Positions 24,533-32,197 of a stretch of 41,814 nt of DNA are shown here, piece after piece. The translations under genes and the position numbers were made by a program. The stretch is from a virus. Positions within the stretch are counted from its first letter, which is position 1. The number at the start of each line of letters is the position of its first letter. Under the pieces are notes generated by a model. It worked only from the letters and a program-made list of their open reading frames with translations, was not told the DNA's origin and searched no databases. The stretch is from the IMG/VR virus record IMGVR_UViG_3300043803_001324, positions 1 to 41,814 of that record. One strand, written 5' to 3'.

Positions 24533-26095
24533 ATGAACCAGCTTCGGACGTTCCAGCAAGAAGACGTAGACAGCATCGCCCGCGCGGGTTTCCGTGCCCT
24601 ACTCGCGAGTGCCCCGGGCGTCGGGAAGACCATCATCGCGTTGTCAGCGATGTCGAAGGGCTACCCGAGTCTCACGCCAACGCTGGTTGTCGCGCCTTCC
24701 TCCGTGACGACCAACTGGGCCCGCGAGTCCCGAAAGTGGTCCCCTTGGGCCAAGCCCTTCATCGTGGAAGGGGAGACAGGACGAATCCCGCGAGACCGCC
24801 ACCTCTACGTCTGCTCGTGGGCTCTCCTCGATGCTCGCCACGACGATCTGGTGTCTCTCGGAATCAAGTGTGTGATCGCAGACGAGGCGCACTTCGCGAA
24901 GTCCCCTGACTCGAACCGGTCGATGGCGCTCGCTTCGCTCATGCACCAAGCGGATGGGCGTCTCCTCCTCACGGGAACGCCCATCGTCAACCGCGAGGAC
25001 GAGCTGCAAGTCCTGTACGACCTGCTCGGGGTCGCAAAGCCGCTGATGATCCGGCGGCTTCTGGAGGACGTGGCGCCAGAGATTCCTCCGAAGACTCGCG
25101 GGTACGTCCACGTCCAGCTTCCGCCGAAGGTACTCGCCGAGTACCGGAAGATCGAGCGGGACTTTGCCGAGTGGCTGGAGGACCGCCTCGCCAAGCTCGC
25201 AGACGACGGGATGGACGAGCCCAGCCACGAGTTCGCCGAGCAGGCGCTCGCGGCTGAGGCCCTCGTGAAGATGGGCTACCTCCGGCGGACCCTCGCTGCG
25301 GGAAAGGTGCTGGCGGCCAGTGACTGGGCCGCACGCGCCGTCCGGTTGGGCGAGCCCGTCGTCCTCTTCGCCGAGCACCAGGAGGTCATCCAGAAGCTCT
25401 GCCGGCAGCTTCGGAAGCACCGTCTGCGCTACGTGCTGGTGGACGGCAACACGCCCCGGAAGGAACGGCAGGAAGCCATCGACGCTTTCCAGCGCGGCGA
25501 CGTCCCGATCTTCGTTGGCTCGAAGGCTGCGAAGGAGGGCATCACCCTCACGCGCGCCGCGAACCTGCTCTTCTGCGAGCGCTGGTACACGGCGGCGGAG
25601 GAAGAGCAGGCCGAAGACCGCATCCGGCGCATCGGCCAGACTCGGCCGACCAAGATCTGGTTCCTCCACGCGCCCGACACCATCGACGACCGCCTCGCGG
25701 AGATCGTGGAGGGCAAGCGGCACATCGTGCGCGAGGCCATCGGAGCGGCGGACATCGAGGAGTCGGGCGTGCAGGCAGTGCGCCAGCTCCTGCGCGCGTG
25801 GGGGGCCAAGGCAGGCATCCCACAGGCGAGCCAAGCGGCGCCTCTGGTCGGCTACGGGGCGCCCGAGCTTCCCGCTCTCCCGAGCCCGCGGGTGACCTGC
25901 GCGGTCGACTTCCGCAGTACGCTGTCCCACGCCGCCTCGTGGGCGAAGATGAACGGCTACCATCCGATCCGAGCGGTGCAAACGGCGCGAGGTGTACGCC
26001 TGTGGTGCCACGAGCAGACGCGGTTCATTCCTGGAAGTTTCCGTCGAGTGGTCTTGTCAAGTGACATTTCCATCGTTACAGGTGTGCGTTCCTGA
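24533..26095 (+). CDS. SNF2-family DNA helicase (SMARCAL1/HARP-like)
   Basis: A 520-residue SF2 ATPase. It shows FQQEDVDSIARAG (Q-region), Walker A ASAPGVGKT near residues 24-32, motif II DEAH in CVIADEAHFAKS, motif III LLLTGTPIVNR, and the C-lobe GSKAAKEGITLTRA and AEDRIRRIGQTRPTK. The family anneals or regresses branched DNA. It ends with an extra C-terminal region of ~90 residues (WAKMNGYHPIRAVQTARGVR). ATG 24533 chosen because homology begins there. It is a second, shorter SNF2 gene only distantly similar to the one at 3971-6010. Confidence 0.92.
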   Translation: MNQLRTFQQEDVDSIARAGFRALLASAPGVGKTIIALSAMSKGYPSLTPTLVVAPSSVTTNWARESRKWSPWAKPFIVEGETGRIPRDRHLYVCSWALLDARHDDLVSLGIKCVIADEAHFAKSPDSNRSMALASLMHQADGRLLLTGTPIVNREDELQVLYDLLGVAKPLMIRRLLEDVAPEIPPKTRGYVHVQLPPKVLAEYRKIERDFAEWLEDRLAKLADDGMDEPSHEFAEQALAAEALVKMGYLRRTLAAGKVLAASDWAARAVRLGEPVVLFAEHQEVIQKLCRQLRKHRLRYVLVDGNTPRKERQEAIDAFQRGDVPIFVGSKAAKEGITLTRAANLLFCERWYTAAEEEQAEDRIRRIGQTRPTKIWFLHAPDTIDDRLAEIVEGKRHIVREAIGAADIEESGVQAVRQLLRAWGAKAGIPQASQAAPLVGYGAPELPALPSPRVTCAVDFRSTLSHAASWAKMNGYHPIRAVQTARGVRLWCHEQTRFIPGSFRRVVLSSDISIVTGVRS

Positions 26096-26104
26096 GAGAC
26101 TCCT

Positions 26105-26491
26105 GTGCGCATCATCCTGTCCCACGAACTCACCATCGAAGAGATCGCCGAACTCCAGTCGAAGGGCCTCGACCCGATGGACTACGCCGCCATCCTCTGC
26201 CCCGCGCAGAACGTGCAGGCGGGGGTCCAGATTGATCCACGAGCGGGCCGCGTGGCCGTCTTCGCCGTGACGATCGTGCTGCCGAGTTCGCTCATGGAGC
26301 TGCCCACCGGCGGCGTGCTGGACGCGCAGGGCAACTCGGCGGCTTCGTCGAAGATCAAGAACGCCATGCCCATCGCGCCCCTCGTGCGCATCCCGGTCTC
26401 CCGTTCGATCCTCGGCCCAGACGCCAAGAACCAGTTGGCGGCGTTGGAGGCCGGTCGTCCGCCTTCTTCTTCCGGTGCCCTTGACAGTTGA
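26105..26491 (+). CDS. Hypothetical protein
   Basis: A 128-residue protein from a GTG at 26105, 9 nt after the SNF2 gene. It has an N-terminal helix with LTIEEIAELQSKGLDPMDY and a beta-like middle (RVAVFAVTIVLPSSLMELP). No motif recognised. The next promoter (site 5) overlaps its last codons. Confidence 0.55.
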   Translation: MRIILSHELTIEEIAELQSKGLDPMDYAAILCPAQNVQAGVQIDPRAGRVAVFAVTIVLPSSLMELPTGGVLDAQGNSAASSKIKNAMPIAPLVRIPVSRSILGPDAKNQLAALEAGRPPSSSGALDS

Positions 26492-26509
26492 CAGACTGGT
26501 AGATACAAG
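26481..26509 (+). promoter_or_regulatory. Promoter for a leaderless transcript (site 5)
   Basis: TTGACA at 26481-26486, 17-bp spacer, TACAAG at 26504-26509, exactly 6 nt to the ATG at 26516. A second TTGACA at 26488-26493 inside the spacer makes a tandem GTTGACA repeat. Confidence 0.75.
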
Positions 26510-26515
26510 TAGGGC

Positions 26516-27688
26516 ATGATTTCAGCTCCTACCCTGCCGCTCCTCCTCATCAAGATGGGGGTGCCTGTTCAGAGCTTCCCGTCGTGGCTCCGCGCCCCGC
26601 AGGGAGTGGAGGCGCACCAGTCGGCCACCAATGCCGAGATGCAGGAGCGGACGACCAGCGCTGTGTTGTTCGGCCTCACGTTGGCGGGGGAGGACAGCCT
26701 CTCCATCCTCTCACAGTACGCCCGAGTGGTTGGGCAGTTCTCGCCTGCCTTCCTTCGCGGGCTGGCAGACAGCGATTGGGCCATGGTCTGGTTCTCGGGC
26801 TCCCGAGTGCTGCTGGTCCACATGGAGCACCGCTGGCTTCTGGAGCTGATGGCGTTCCGCAGCGACGACGACCCAGGGCGAGTCACCCCCAAGGTGCATG
26901 GTCGCGCTGAACTCTACTTCCCGGTGCCCAGCTACGCGCACCCCGAGATCGAGAAGATTTCCAGCCGACTGACGACGCCGCGGGTTCGGCGGAAGGCTGA
27001 AGTTTGTGTCCTCGTCCGGACGCAGCATGGGCTCGCGTTCGCGGAAGTGAACATCAAGCCCAGCCGCGTCCCCGACCTCGACACCTTCTACGGCAAGGGC
27101 TTCACGAAGGACTTCCATGAGCCGCTGCTGACGCGGCTCCAGAACGAGCGGGGAGGGCTGGCCTTCCTGCACGGTCCGCCGGGTGGCGGCAAGACCACCT
27201 ACGTGCGGCACCTTGCCGGGCTCCTCGGGAGCAAGAAGCGGCTCCTGATTGTCCAGCGAGCGCTCATTGCGGCGATGGGCGAGCCCGACTTCATCGACCT
27301 GCTCATGCGGATGGAGCGGCGCCCCACGGTGCTGCTGGTCGAGGATGCGGAGGACGTGGTGAGCATTGACGGACGGAGCCTCAGTGCGGCGACGGGGACG
27401 CTCCTCAACCTCTCGGACGGGCTCCTCAACGACATCTCCGGCGTGCAGGCCATCGTGACGTTCAACTGCCCCGTAGACAAGATCGACCCGGCGCTGGTTC
27501 GTGCGGGCCGCAACCTCGGCATGCACGAGTTCCGCGCCCTGACCGTCCCCGAGGCTCAGAAGCTGGCCACTGCGATGGGCCGACCGATCGACCACCTCAC
27601 TGGACCCGGACCCTTCATGCTGGCCGACGTGCTCGCTGTTCCCCCCATCGGCCCCCCGCTCACTCCACGGAAAGGACGGTACTTCTGA
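26516..27688 (+). CDS. AAA+ ATPase
   Basis: A 390-residue protein. An N-terminal domain of ~170 residues is unrecognised. The AAA+ module has Walker A HGPPGGGKTT (219-228), Walker B VLLVEDAED near 278, the LLNLSDGLL helix, sensor-1 VTFNCPVDKIDPALV and an arginine-finger region RAGRN. It matches the bacterial AAA+ type with FNTD..IDPALLR.GR. Such ATPases remodel proteins; the substrate is unknown. It is the first gene of the unit that contains the ADP-ribose cassette, and its stop shares one base with the next start. Confidence 0.85.
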   Translation: MISAPTLPLLLIKMGVPVQSFPSWLRAPQGVEAHQSATNAEMQERTTSAVLFGLTLAGEDSLSILSQYARVVGQFSPAFLRGLADSDWAMVWFSGSRVLLVHMEHRWLLELMAFRSDDDPGRVTPKVHGRAELYFPVPSYAHPEIEKISSRLTTPRVRRKAEVCVLVRTQHGLAFAEVNIKPSRVPDLDTFYGKGFTKDFHEPLLTRLQNERGGLAFLHGPPGGGKTTYVRHLAGLLGSKKRLLIVQRALIAAMGEPDFIDLLMRMERRPTVLLVEDAEDVVSIDGRSLSAATGTLLNLSDGLLNDISGVQAIVTFNCPVDKIDPALVRAGRNLGMHEFRALTVPEAQKLATAMGRPIDHLTGPGPFMLADVLAVPPIGPPLTPRKGRYF

Positions 27689-28164
27689 TGCTTTCCCTGA
27701 AGGTGATTTCCGGAGGTCAGACGGGGGCCGACCAAGGCGCGCTCTTTGGGGCGCGTGCGGCGGGCTGGGAGACCGGCGGGACTGCTCCGAAGGGCTGGCG
27801 GACGGACGCCGGCCGGGCGCCGTGGTTGGCAGACTACGGCCTCGTGGAGCATGCCTCGTGGCAGTACGGTCCCCGGACCCTCGCCAACGTCCAGAACAGC
27901 CGTGGGACGCTGATCTTCGGCGACGCCACCTCCCCCGGTTGCACGCTCACCCGGAAGCACGCTCGGACTTGCTTCAAGCCCGTCCAGGTCCTCCTGTGGC
28001 CCGGCGACCACGACTGGCTGGCTGAGGCCGAAGCAGTCGCCGACTGGATGGCCCGAATGGGCATCACCACGCTCAACGTCGCCGGAAACCGCGAGCGATC
28101 CAACCCGGGTATCGAAGCCGCGACGTCGGCCTTCATCCAACTTCTGGCGCAGAGGATTCCATGA
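27688..28164 (+). CDS. Circularly permuted YpsA-like SLOG protein (putative nucleotide/NAD-derivative sensor)
   Basis: A 158-residue Rossmann-like protein. Hallmarks are VISGGQTGADQGALFGAR at the N-terminus, PKGWRTDAG, RTLANVQNSRGTLIFGD and CTLTRKHA, characteristic of the family once called molybdenum cofactor carrier and now cpYpsA (SLOG superfamily). SLOG proteins bind nucleotide or NAD/ADP-ribose-type ligands. Its direct neighbours are an AAA+ ATPase and an ADP-ribosylglycohydrolase (ATGA overlap), so an ADP-ribose or NAD-linked role is likely. No catalytic residues can be assigned. Confidence 0.85.
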   Translation: MLSLKVISGGQTGADQGALFGARAAGWETGGTAPKGWRTDAGRAPWLADYGLVEHASWQYGPRTLANVQNSRGTLIFGDATSPGCTLTRKHARTCFKPVQVLLWPGDHDWLAEAEAVADWMARMGITTLNVAGNRERSNPGIEAATSAFIQLLAQRIP

Positions 28165-29102
28165 CGTTCGATCGTGCCTACGGCGTGCTTCTCGGGCAGG
28201 CCATCGGCGACGCCCTCGGTATCCCCGCGGAGCACAAGACCCGTGAGTGGTGTCAGGCGCGGTACAAGGACGGAGGTCCGTACAGCTTCGAGCGGGTCGA
28301 GCGCCCGAGCCGCAACGAGGTCTTCGAGGCTGGTGAGTGGTCGGACGACACCGACCAAGCGTTCATCCTCGTGGATTCGTGGTTGGCTCATGGGCGCGTC
28401 CATCCACAAGATGTGGCTCGACGCCTCGTAGACTGGACGGCGACGCAGAAGGGACTCGGTTCGCACACGCGCGCAGTTCTGGCCGAGCCAGACTTCCTCG
28501 CGGATCCCGCGACTGCGGCTCTGCGAGTGTGGGAGCTGGGCGACCGCCAAGCGGCGCCGAACGGCGCTGTCATGCGCTCTGCCGTCGTCGGCCTGTTCTC
28601 TCCCGACTTCGACGAAGTGTGGGGGATGGCTATGGCGTATTCGCGAATCACACATGCCGACCCCCGCTGCCAGATCAGCTCGGCGATGGTCGCAGGGTTG
28701 GTCTGCCTTCTGCGGCAGGGGGCACGCATCGACGTAGCCATCGAAATGGTCCACGAGAAGCAGGAGCGCGATCCGCTCAAGTGCGGCGAAGTCTCAGAGG
28801 AGTTCATCATCTGGGACGGCTTGGCGCAGGGCTACACGTTCAAGCCGGTACAAGCTGCCATCCGCGCGCTCCGCCTGCTGGACGAGCTTCGTCCGGGACA
28901 GGACGACATGCTTACGGTCGTTCCGCTCTTGCTGGCCCGCCAGATTCGAGAGGGCGGCGACACGGACACCAACGCGGCCGTCGCAGGGGCGGTGCTCGGC
29001 GCGTACACCGGAGCAAGCGCGTTCCTCCTCTTGCGTGGAGGGCTTCTCCGGCTCGATGCCGTGCGCGAGCGCGCCGCCCGTCTCACTGGCTCGGAGGAGT
29101 AG
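28161..29102 (+). CDS. ADP-ribosylglycohydrolase (DraG/ARH family)
   Basis: A 313-residue member of the DraG fold. Metal-binding signatures are GQAIGDALGIPAE near the N-terminus, GEWSDDTDQAF near 60, ITHADPRCQ near 164 and GGDTDTNAAVAGAVLGA near 258. These enzymes remove ADP-ribose from proteins, nucleic acids or small molecules using two Mg2+/Mn2+ ions. The acidic residues are all present, so it should be active. It overlaps the SLOG gene and abuts the phosphoesterase. Probable role: reversing host ADP-ribosylation or handling ADP-ribose products. Confidence 0.92.
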   Translation: MTFDRAYGVLLGQAIGDALGIPAEHKTREWCQARYKDGGPYSFERVERPSRNEVFEAGEWSDDTDQAFILVDSWLAHGRVHPQDVARRLVDWTATQKGLGSHTRAVLAEPDFLADPATAALRVWELGDRQAAPNGAVMRSAVVGLFSPDFDEVWGMAMAYSRITHADPRCQISSAMVAGLVCLLRQGARIDVAIEMVHEKQERDPLKCGEVSEEFIIWDGLAQGYTFKPVQAAIRALRLLDELRPGQDDMLTVVPLLLARQIREGGDTDTNAAVAGAVLGAYTGASAFLLLRGGLLRLDAVRERAARLTGSEE

Positions 29103-29651
29103 ATGGCGACGTTCTTCACTTCCGACCTGCACTTCGGGCACGAGAACGTGATCCGCTACGCCAAGCGGCCGTTCAAGAACGCCGACGAGATGGACGCAGA
29201 GATGATCCGCCGCTGGAACAGCGTAGTCGGTCCGGCCGACGAGGTTTACGTGGTCGGCGACTTCGCGCTGTGCAAGCGGGACCGTGCCTTGGAGATCGCC
29301 AAGCAGCTCAACGGCACGAAGTACCTCGTGCGGGGCAACCACGATCGAGAGCCACCGGGCGCGGCCTTCGCTTGGATCAAGGACATGCACACGGCGAAGG
29401 TGCAGCTTGGCGAGACGGTGCAGCGCATCGTCCTTTGCCACTACGCCCTCCGGGTCTGGGACCGCTCCCACTATGGTGCCTGGATGCTCTACGGGCACAG
29501 TCATGGCAATCTCAAGGACGACCCCCACGCCCTCTCACTCGACATCGGCGTGGACTGCTGGAACTACACTCCCGTCAGCGTCGGGCAGATCGCAGACCGG
29601 ATGGCCCTGAAGGACTGGAAGCCGGTCGACCACCATGGGGAAGAACGGTGA
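29103..29651 (+). CDS. Calcineurin-like metallophosphoesterase
   Basis: A 182-residue single-domain phosphoesterase with the full metal-site set: SDLHFGHENVI, VVGDFAL, VRGNHDR, LCHYAL and YGHSHGN. Small phage members of this type hydrolyse phosphodiesters or phosphomonoesters; the substrate cannot be read from sequence. It starts directly after the ADP-ribosylglycohydrolase stop and so belongs to the same cassette. It is too short and of the wrong subtype to be an SbcD/Mre11 partner for the Rad50-like protein. Confidence 0.92.
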   Translation: MATFFTSDLHFGHENVIRYAKRPFKNADEMDAEMIRRWNSVVGPADEVYVVGDFALCKRDRALEIAKQLNGTKYLVRGNHDREPPGAAFAWIKDMHTAKVQLGETVQRIVLCHYALRVWDRSHYGAWMLYGHSHGNLKDDPHALSLDIGVDCWNYTPVSVGQIADRMALKDWKPVDHHGEER

Positions 29652-30094
29652 GCACCCCCAAGACTCTCCACACGTTCACGGTGAACAACGTCACCTACCA
29701 TCTGTGCCATTCGGAGTACGACATGCACAAGCTGGGGCTGTTCCGAGGACTTCACGACCCCTTCGGAACAGAGTACACAGAGCGAGTGGCCCCGGTAGAC
29801 TACGCGCACGTCCTGCGCTCTATGGCCCGCCCCCCCGAACTCAAGGGGTTCCCTGGAGTTACAGACTGGAGCGAGAAGTGGCGGCAGATCAGCACCGAAA
29901 CGAACGGGATTCGTCATGTGCTATTGACGCCACATGCCGCTGTCGAGGTCGGCCCGGCCGTCAAGACGCTTCGACTGGATCCTGCGATCAACACCTGTCT
30001 GGAAACCACGCTACCTCGCTGGGGTGAGGTAGGCACTTTCGGGTCGAGTGCCTGGATTCTCGACGTTATCCGCATGATTCTGGAGGCCCCATGA
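29648..30094 (+). CDS. Hypothetical protein
   Basis: A 148-residue protein from a GTG overlapping the phosphoesterase stop. It begins with TLHTFTVNNVTYHLCHSEYD and ends with a helix (GSSAWILDVIRMILEAP). No known motif. Translationally coupled on both sides. Confidence 0.6.
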   Translation: MSTPKTLHTFTVNNVTYHLCHSEYDMHKLGLFRGLHDPFGTEYTERVAPVDYAHVLRSMARPPELKGFPGVTDWSEKWRQISTETNGIRHVLLTPHAAVEVGPAVKTLRLDPAINTCLETTLPRWGEVGTFGSSAWILDVIRMILEAP

Positions 30095-30570
30095 CGATCT
30101 GCACGCTCCGACTCAGTGACGCTCTTGCTGAGCTTCCCACCCACGCGGACCGACTCGCCGTGGGGGAGGAGATCCAGCGGCTCACGGACCAGTTCCCGTG
30201 GGGAGTCGCTGACGAAGCGAACGGGGACCGTCCGGACATCTCTGCGGCGGTGCTCGTCGCCGGCCTGCGCCGCGCCCGAGCTGGGCTCCCAGCGCTCGAA
30301 GACCTCATGGGTGAGTGGCGCGAGTGGACTACCCCAGCTCGTGTGTGGATGCGGGAGCCCATCGGCCCGACGCTGGCCATCGCATCTGTGTTCTCCCGGA
30401 CGCTCTCTGCCGGTGATGGCTGGATGGTTTGCCAGTCGTGGGGGTTGGGTGTCGGCCCCAGTCGAGGCCCCGCGCACTCAGAAGCAGGGAAGGTCGCTGC
30501 TGACACCTGCTTGATGGTCGAGCGGGGCCTCGCGGTACTCGACGGGGAGGAGATTCGCTATGCCTGCTGA
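30091..30570 (+). CDS. Hypothetical protein
   Basis: A 159-residue, mostly helical protein (AVGEEIQRLTDQFPWGV, AAVLVAGLRRARAGLPALED) with no recognised domain. ATGA overlap with the gene before; its last 11 nt overlap the membrane-protein gene that follows. Confidence 0.6.
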   Translation: MTICTLRLSDALAELPTHADRLAVGEEIQRLTDQFPWGVADEANGDRPDISAAVLVAGLRRARAGLPALEDLMGEWREWTTPARVWMREPIGPTLAIASVFSRTLSAGDGWMVCQSWGLGVGPSRGPAHSEAGKVAADTCLMVERGLAVLDGEEIRYAC

Positions 30571-30844
30571 CCTGTCCTACTACCTCATCTGGTACGTGCT
30601 GAGCCGCCTCGCGCTTGTCTACGCCCTTCACCGGCGCATGAAGAACAGCGCGGCCAGAACCGGGGGCCGGGACATCCTCTCCAACGAGGATGGGTGTCTG
30701 TTTGTGCTGGGTTTCATCCCACTCCTTCCGGAGTTGGGGTGTGTCGCCGTCACCGGCTCGCTCATCCTGAGCGTAGCGATCGACGTGACTCTACGTGCGA
30801 TCTACGACTTCTACGGCCACCGCTACGGAGGATCCAAGCCATGA
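30560..30844 (+). CDS. Small membrane protein
   Basis: A 94-residue protein with an N-terminal hydrophobic helix (YYLIWYVLSRLALVYAL), a charged loop, and a long hydrophobic region (LFVLGFIPLLPELG, VTGSLILSVAIDVTL) that could form one or two more helices. Size and layout fit small phage inner-membrane proteins, including some holins, but no lysis enzyme is nearby, so the role is open. Confidence 0.6.
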   Translation: MPADLSYYLIWYVLSRLALVYALHRRMKNSAARTGGRDILSNEDGCLFVLGFIPLLPELGCVAVTGSLILSVAIDVTLRAIYDFYGHRYGGSKP

Positions 30845-31248
30845 TGTCGCCCGAGATCGCAGAGCTGGCCAAGAAGCTCGTGGTGCGCGAAGACTGGGAG
30901 TGGGCTCCGGGGATGCAGCCCTGTGTTGCTGGAAAGCCCGTCGAGCCTGCCTACCGCTGCGCCTTGACGTGCTACGAGGGCGACGAAGACGTTCGGCGCT
31001 ACATGGGAATCGCCTACGCGGGGGCATTCCCTGCGTGGGGCTGGCCCGCGAAGGGCTCCGGGTGGATCCCCAACCTCCTCGATGCTGCGACCGGGGGCGT
31101 TCTGCTCACGCGCGTGAAGTTCGGGCCCGATGACCAGCTCTACCGCGTCGGTCGAGGCTGGCGTATCCGCCGCGCGGGCGGGGGGATCCTCGCCGGCATG
31201 ACGCTGGGCGAGGTGGCGGCCAAGGCGATCCTGCTGGAGGAGCCGTGA
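30841..31248 (+). CDS. Hypothetical protein
   Basis: A 135-residue protein starting at the ATG at 30841 that overlaps the upstream stop. It contains aromatic-rich segments (FPAWGWPAKGSGWIPNLLD) and a C-terminal helix (TLGEVAAKAILLEEP). No family recognised. Coupled to both neighbours. Confidence 0.6.
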   Translation: MMSPEIAELAKKLVVREDWEWAPGMQPCVAGKPVEPAYRCALTCYEGDEDVRRYMGIAYAGAFPAWGWPAKGSGWIPNLLDAATGGVLLTRVKFGPDDQLYRVGRGWRIRRAGGGILAGMTLGEVAAKAILLEEP

Positions 31249-31538
31249 AGATCGTACCCGGAGAGTTCTACGGGAAGTGCTGGGCGCTCGTGTCGCGGCC
31301 TCCGCTGTGCCCGCGCTGTGGCCAGTACCAGCACACCCATTACCGGGTCGAGGTCACCGAAGTGGTCGTCGAGGCGTGGACGTCGTGGCGCGGGGGTGAG
31401 TGGACCGCGACCGTGGACGCGGAAGACCCGCAGGATCGGATCTGTCGTATCCGGTTGACGGTCCCGCTCAGCTACCTGTTCGAGACGCGCAAGGCAGCAA
31501 AGGCGGCGGCCCTGACCGCACGAGAGGAGGAAGGATGA
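31245..31538 (+). CDS. Hypothetical protein with CxxC pair
   Basis: A 97-residue protein from a GTG overlapping the preceding stop. PLCPRCGQYQHTH near residue 21 offers a CxxC plus His zinc site, followed by a beta-rich region (YRVEVTEVVVEAW, RIRLTVPLSYLF). Function unknown. Confidence 0.6.
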   Translation: MKIVPGEFYGKCWALVSRPPLCPRCGQYQHTHYRVEVTEVVVEAWTSWRGGEWTATVDAEDPQDRICRIRLTVPLSYLFETRKAAKAAALTAREEEG

Positions 31539-31774
31539 TGGCGCACCAGCTCGGGGATGGCGGCTTGTGCGTTCTGTGCGGGCGTTGGCCCGTCGTCGGT
31601 GACGGGGGCTACTGTCGTCCATCCATGCCCGTCACGGGGCGACTCCGGTGCTCTGAACCTTCGATGCAGAACCTTCCGATCCGAACGCCAGAGGGAGCGC
31701 GCATCCGCCGGCTGGTCTCGGCACAGGCCGAGCCCTCCTCCTACGGAGGAGACCCTCCCGAGGAGCCCGAGTAG
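31535..31774 (+). CDS. Small protein with a DNA polymerase I motif fragment
   Basis: A 79-residue product with two ATG candidates (31535, 31538) overlapping the previous stop. The N-terminal part has LCVLCGRW, a possible zinc pair. Residues ~33-63 read TGRLRCSEPSMQNLPIRT and EGARIRRL, which closely follows the family A polymerase segment TGRLSSSxPNLQNIPIRTEEGRxIR. No other polymerase motif is present. It could be a polA remnant, a product of recombination, or a protein that has adopted the segment. The gene ends in an acidic, proline-rich tail. Confidence 0.55.
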   Translation: MMAHQLGDGGLCVLCGRWPVVGDGGYCRPSMPVTGRLRCSEPSMQNLPIRTPEGARIRRLVSAQAEPSSYGGDPPEEPE

Positions 31775-31793
31775 CGCCTCGCGGCTGGACCCC

Positions 31794-31812
31794 TCGATCC
31801 CTCTGGGATCGA
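31794..31812 (+). terminator. Hairpin after the 31535-31774 gene
   Basis: TCGATCCC (31794-31801), TCT loop, GGGATCGA (31805-31812): an 8-bp perfect stem 20 nt past the stop codon that ends the long 26.5-31.8 kb unit. No T-run follows; the region is C-rich. Confidence 0.5.
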
Positions 31813-31949
31813 ACCCCCCAAGATGGCAGACCGGCACAACAGCCGCAACACCACAAACGCACGGGCATCGCGTGGCGCGTCCACGACATCGCCATTTCGC
31901 GAAAGTTGCGGTTGAACCTACGCTTTCCGGGGCTCCATAGGGGGGTACA

Positions 31950-31965
31950 GGAAATAGATATTTCC
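31950..31965. repeat. AT-rich palindrome (possible operator)
   Basis: GGAAATAGATATTTCC is a 7-bp inverted repeat around a central GA. Its AT content is unusual for this GC-rich sequence. Candidate binding site for a dimeric regulator or an unwinding element. Confidence 0.45.
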
Positions 31966-32047
31966 CGTTCTCGTTCTGGACGGGGTTCGGCGATTCGTCA
32001 GATTGAAGCTCCAATACGCGCGTGTAGGGCCTTCTGGCTGACCGAGG

Positions 32048-32068
32048 CTCTCTACCTTCGGTAGAGAG
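32048..32068. repeat. Perfect 9-bp hairpin
   Basis: CTCTCTACC (32048-32056), TTC, GGTAGAGAG (32060-32068). Lies about 100 bp before promoter site 6 in the non-coding region. Confidence 0.6.
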
Positions 32069-32109
32069 TGGGATGCAGTGCTCCGGTCATGCCCTACGTG
32101 CGTGGCGGC

Positions 32110-32130
32110 GCAGGAGACTACGTCTCCTGC
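32110..32130. repeat. Perfect 9-bp hairpin
   Basis: GCAGGAGAC (32110-32118), TAC, GTCTCCTGC (32122-32130). It has the same stem and loop lengths as the hairpin at 32048-32068, ends 32 bp before the -35 of promoter site 6, and could be an operator or a terminator for reverse transcription. Confidence 0.6.
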
Positions 32131-32162
32131 CAGCCGCCCGGCCCGCAGTTCGGGAAGATTTC

Positions 32163-32191
32163 TTGACAGCCGGCAATCTCTGCGATACAAG
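32163..32191 (+). promoter_or_regulatory. Promoter for a leaderless transcript (site 6)
   Basis: TTGACA at 32163-32168, 17-bp spacer, TACAAG at 32186-32191, exactly 6 nt to the ATG at 32198. No ribosome-binding sequence fits between. The -10 is identical to that of site 5. Confidence 0.75.
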
Positions 32192-32197
32192 TCTGGT

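Larger units (their letters stand above)
31775..32197. other. 423-nt non-coding region with hairpins and a promoter
   Basis: The longest gene-free stretch in the window. I see no convincing reading frame. In order it holds a hairpin at 31794-31812, a palindrome at 31950-31965 within an AT-richer patch, two 9-bp hairpins at 32048-32068 and 32110-32130, and promoter site 6. Possible roles are an operon boundary, a regulatory RNA, or a replication origin. Confidence 0.6.

Noticed and set aside
29103-29651. SbcD/Mre11 partner for the Rad50-like ATPase
   Set aside because: The phosphoesterase is only 182 residues, lacks the capping domain, and belongs to a different gene cluster 5.5 kb away.
31790-31870. 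tRNA-like sequence on the minus strand (GGTTCGATCCC at the hairpin near 31800)
   Set aside because: The T-loop-like TTCGATC is there, but the flanking bases pair as an 8-bp simple hairpin, the T stem does not form correctly, and no anticodon or acceptor arm can be folded.
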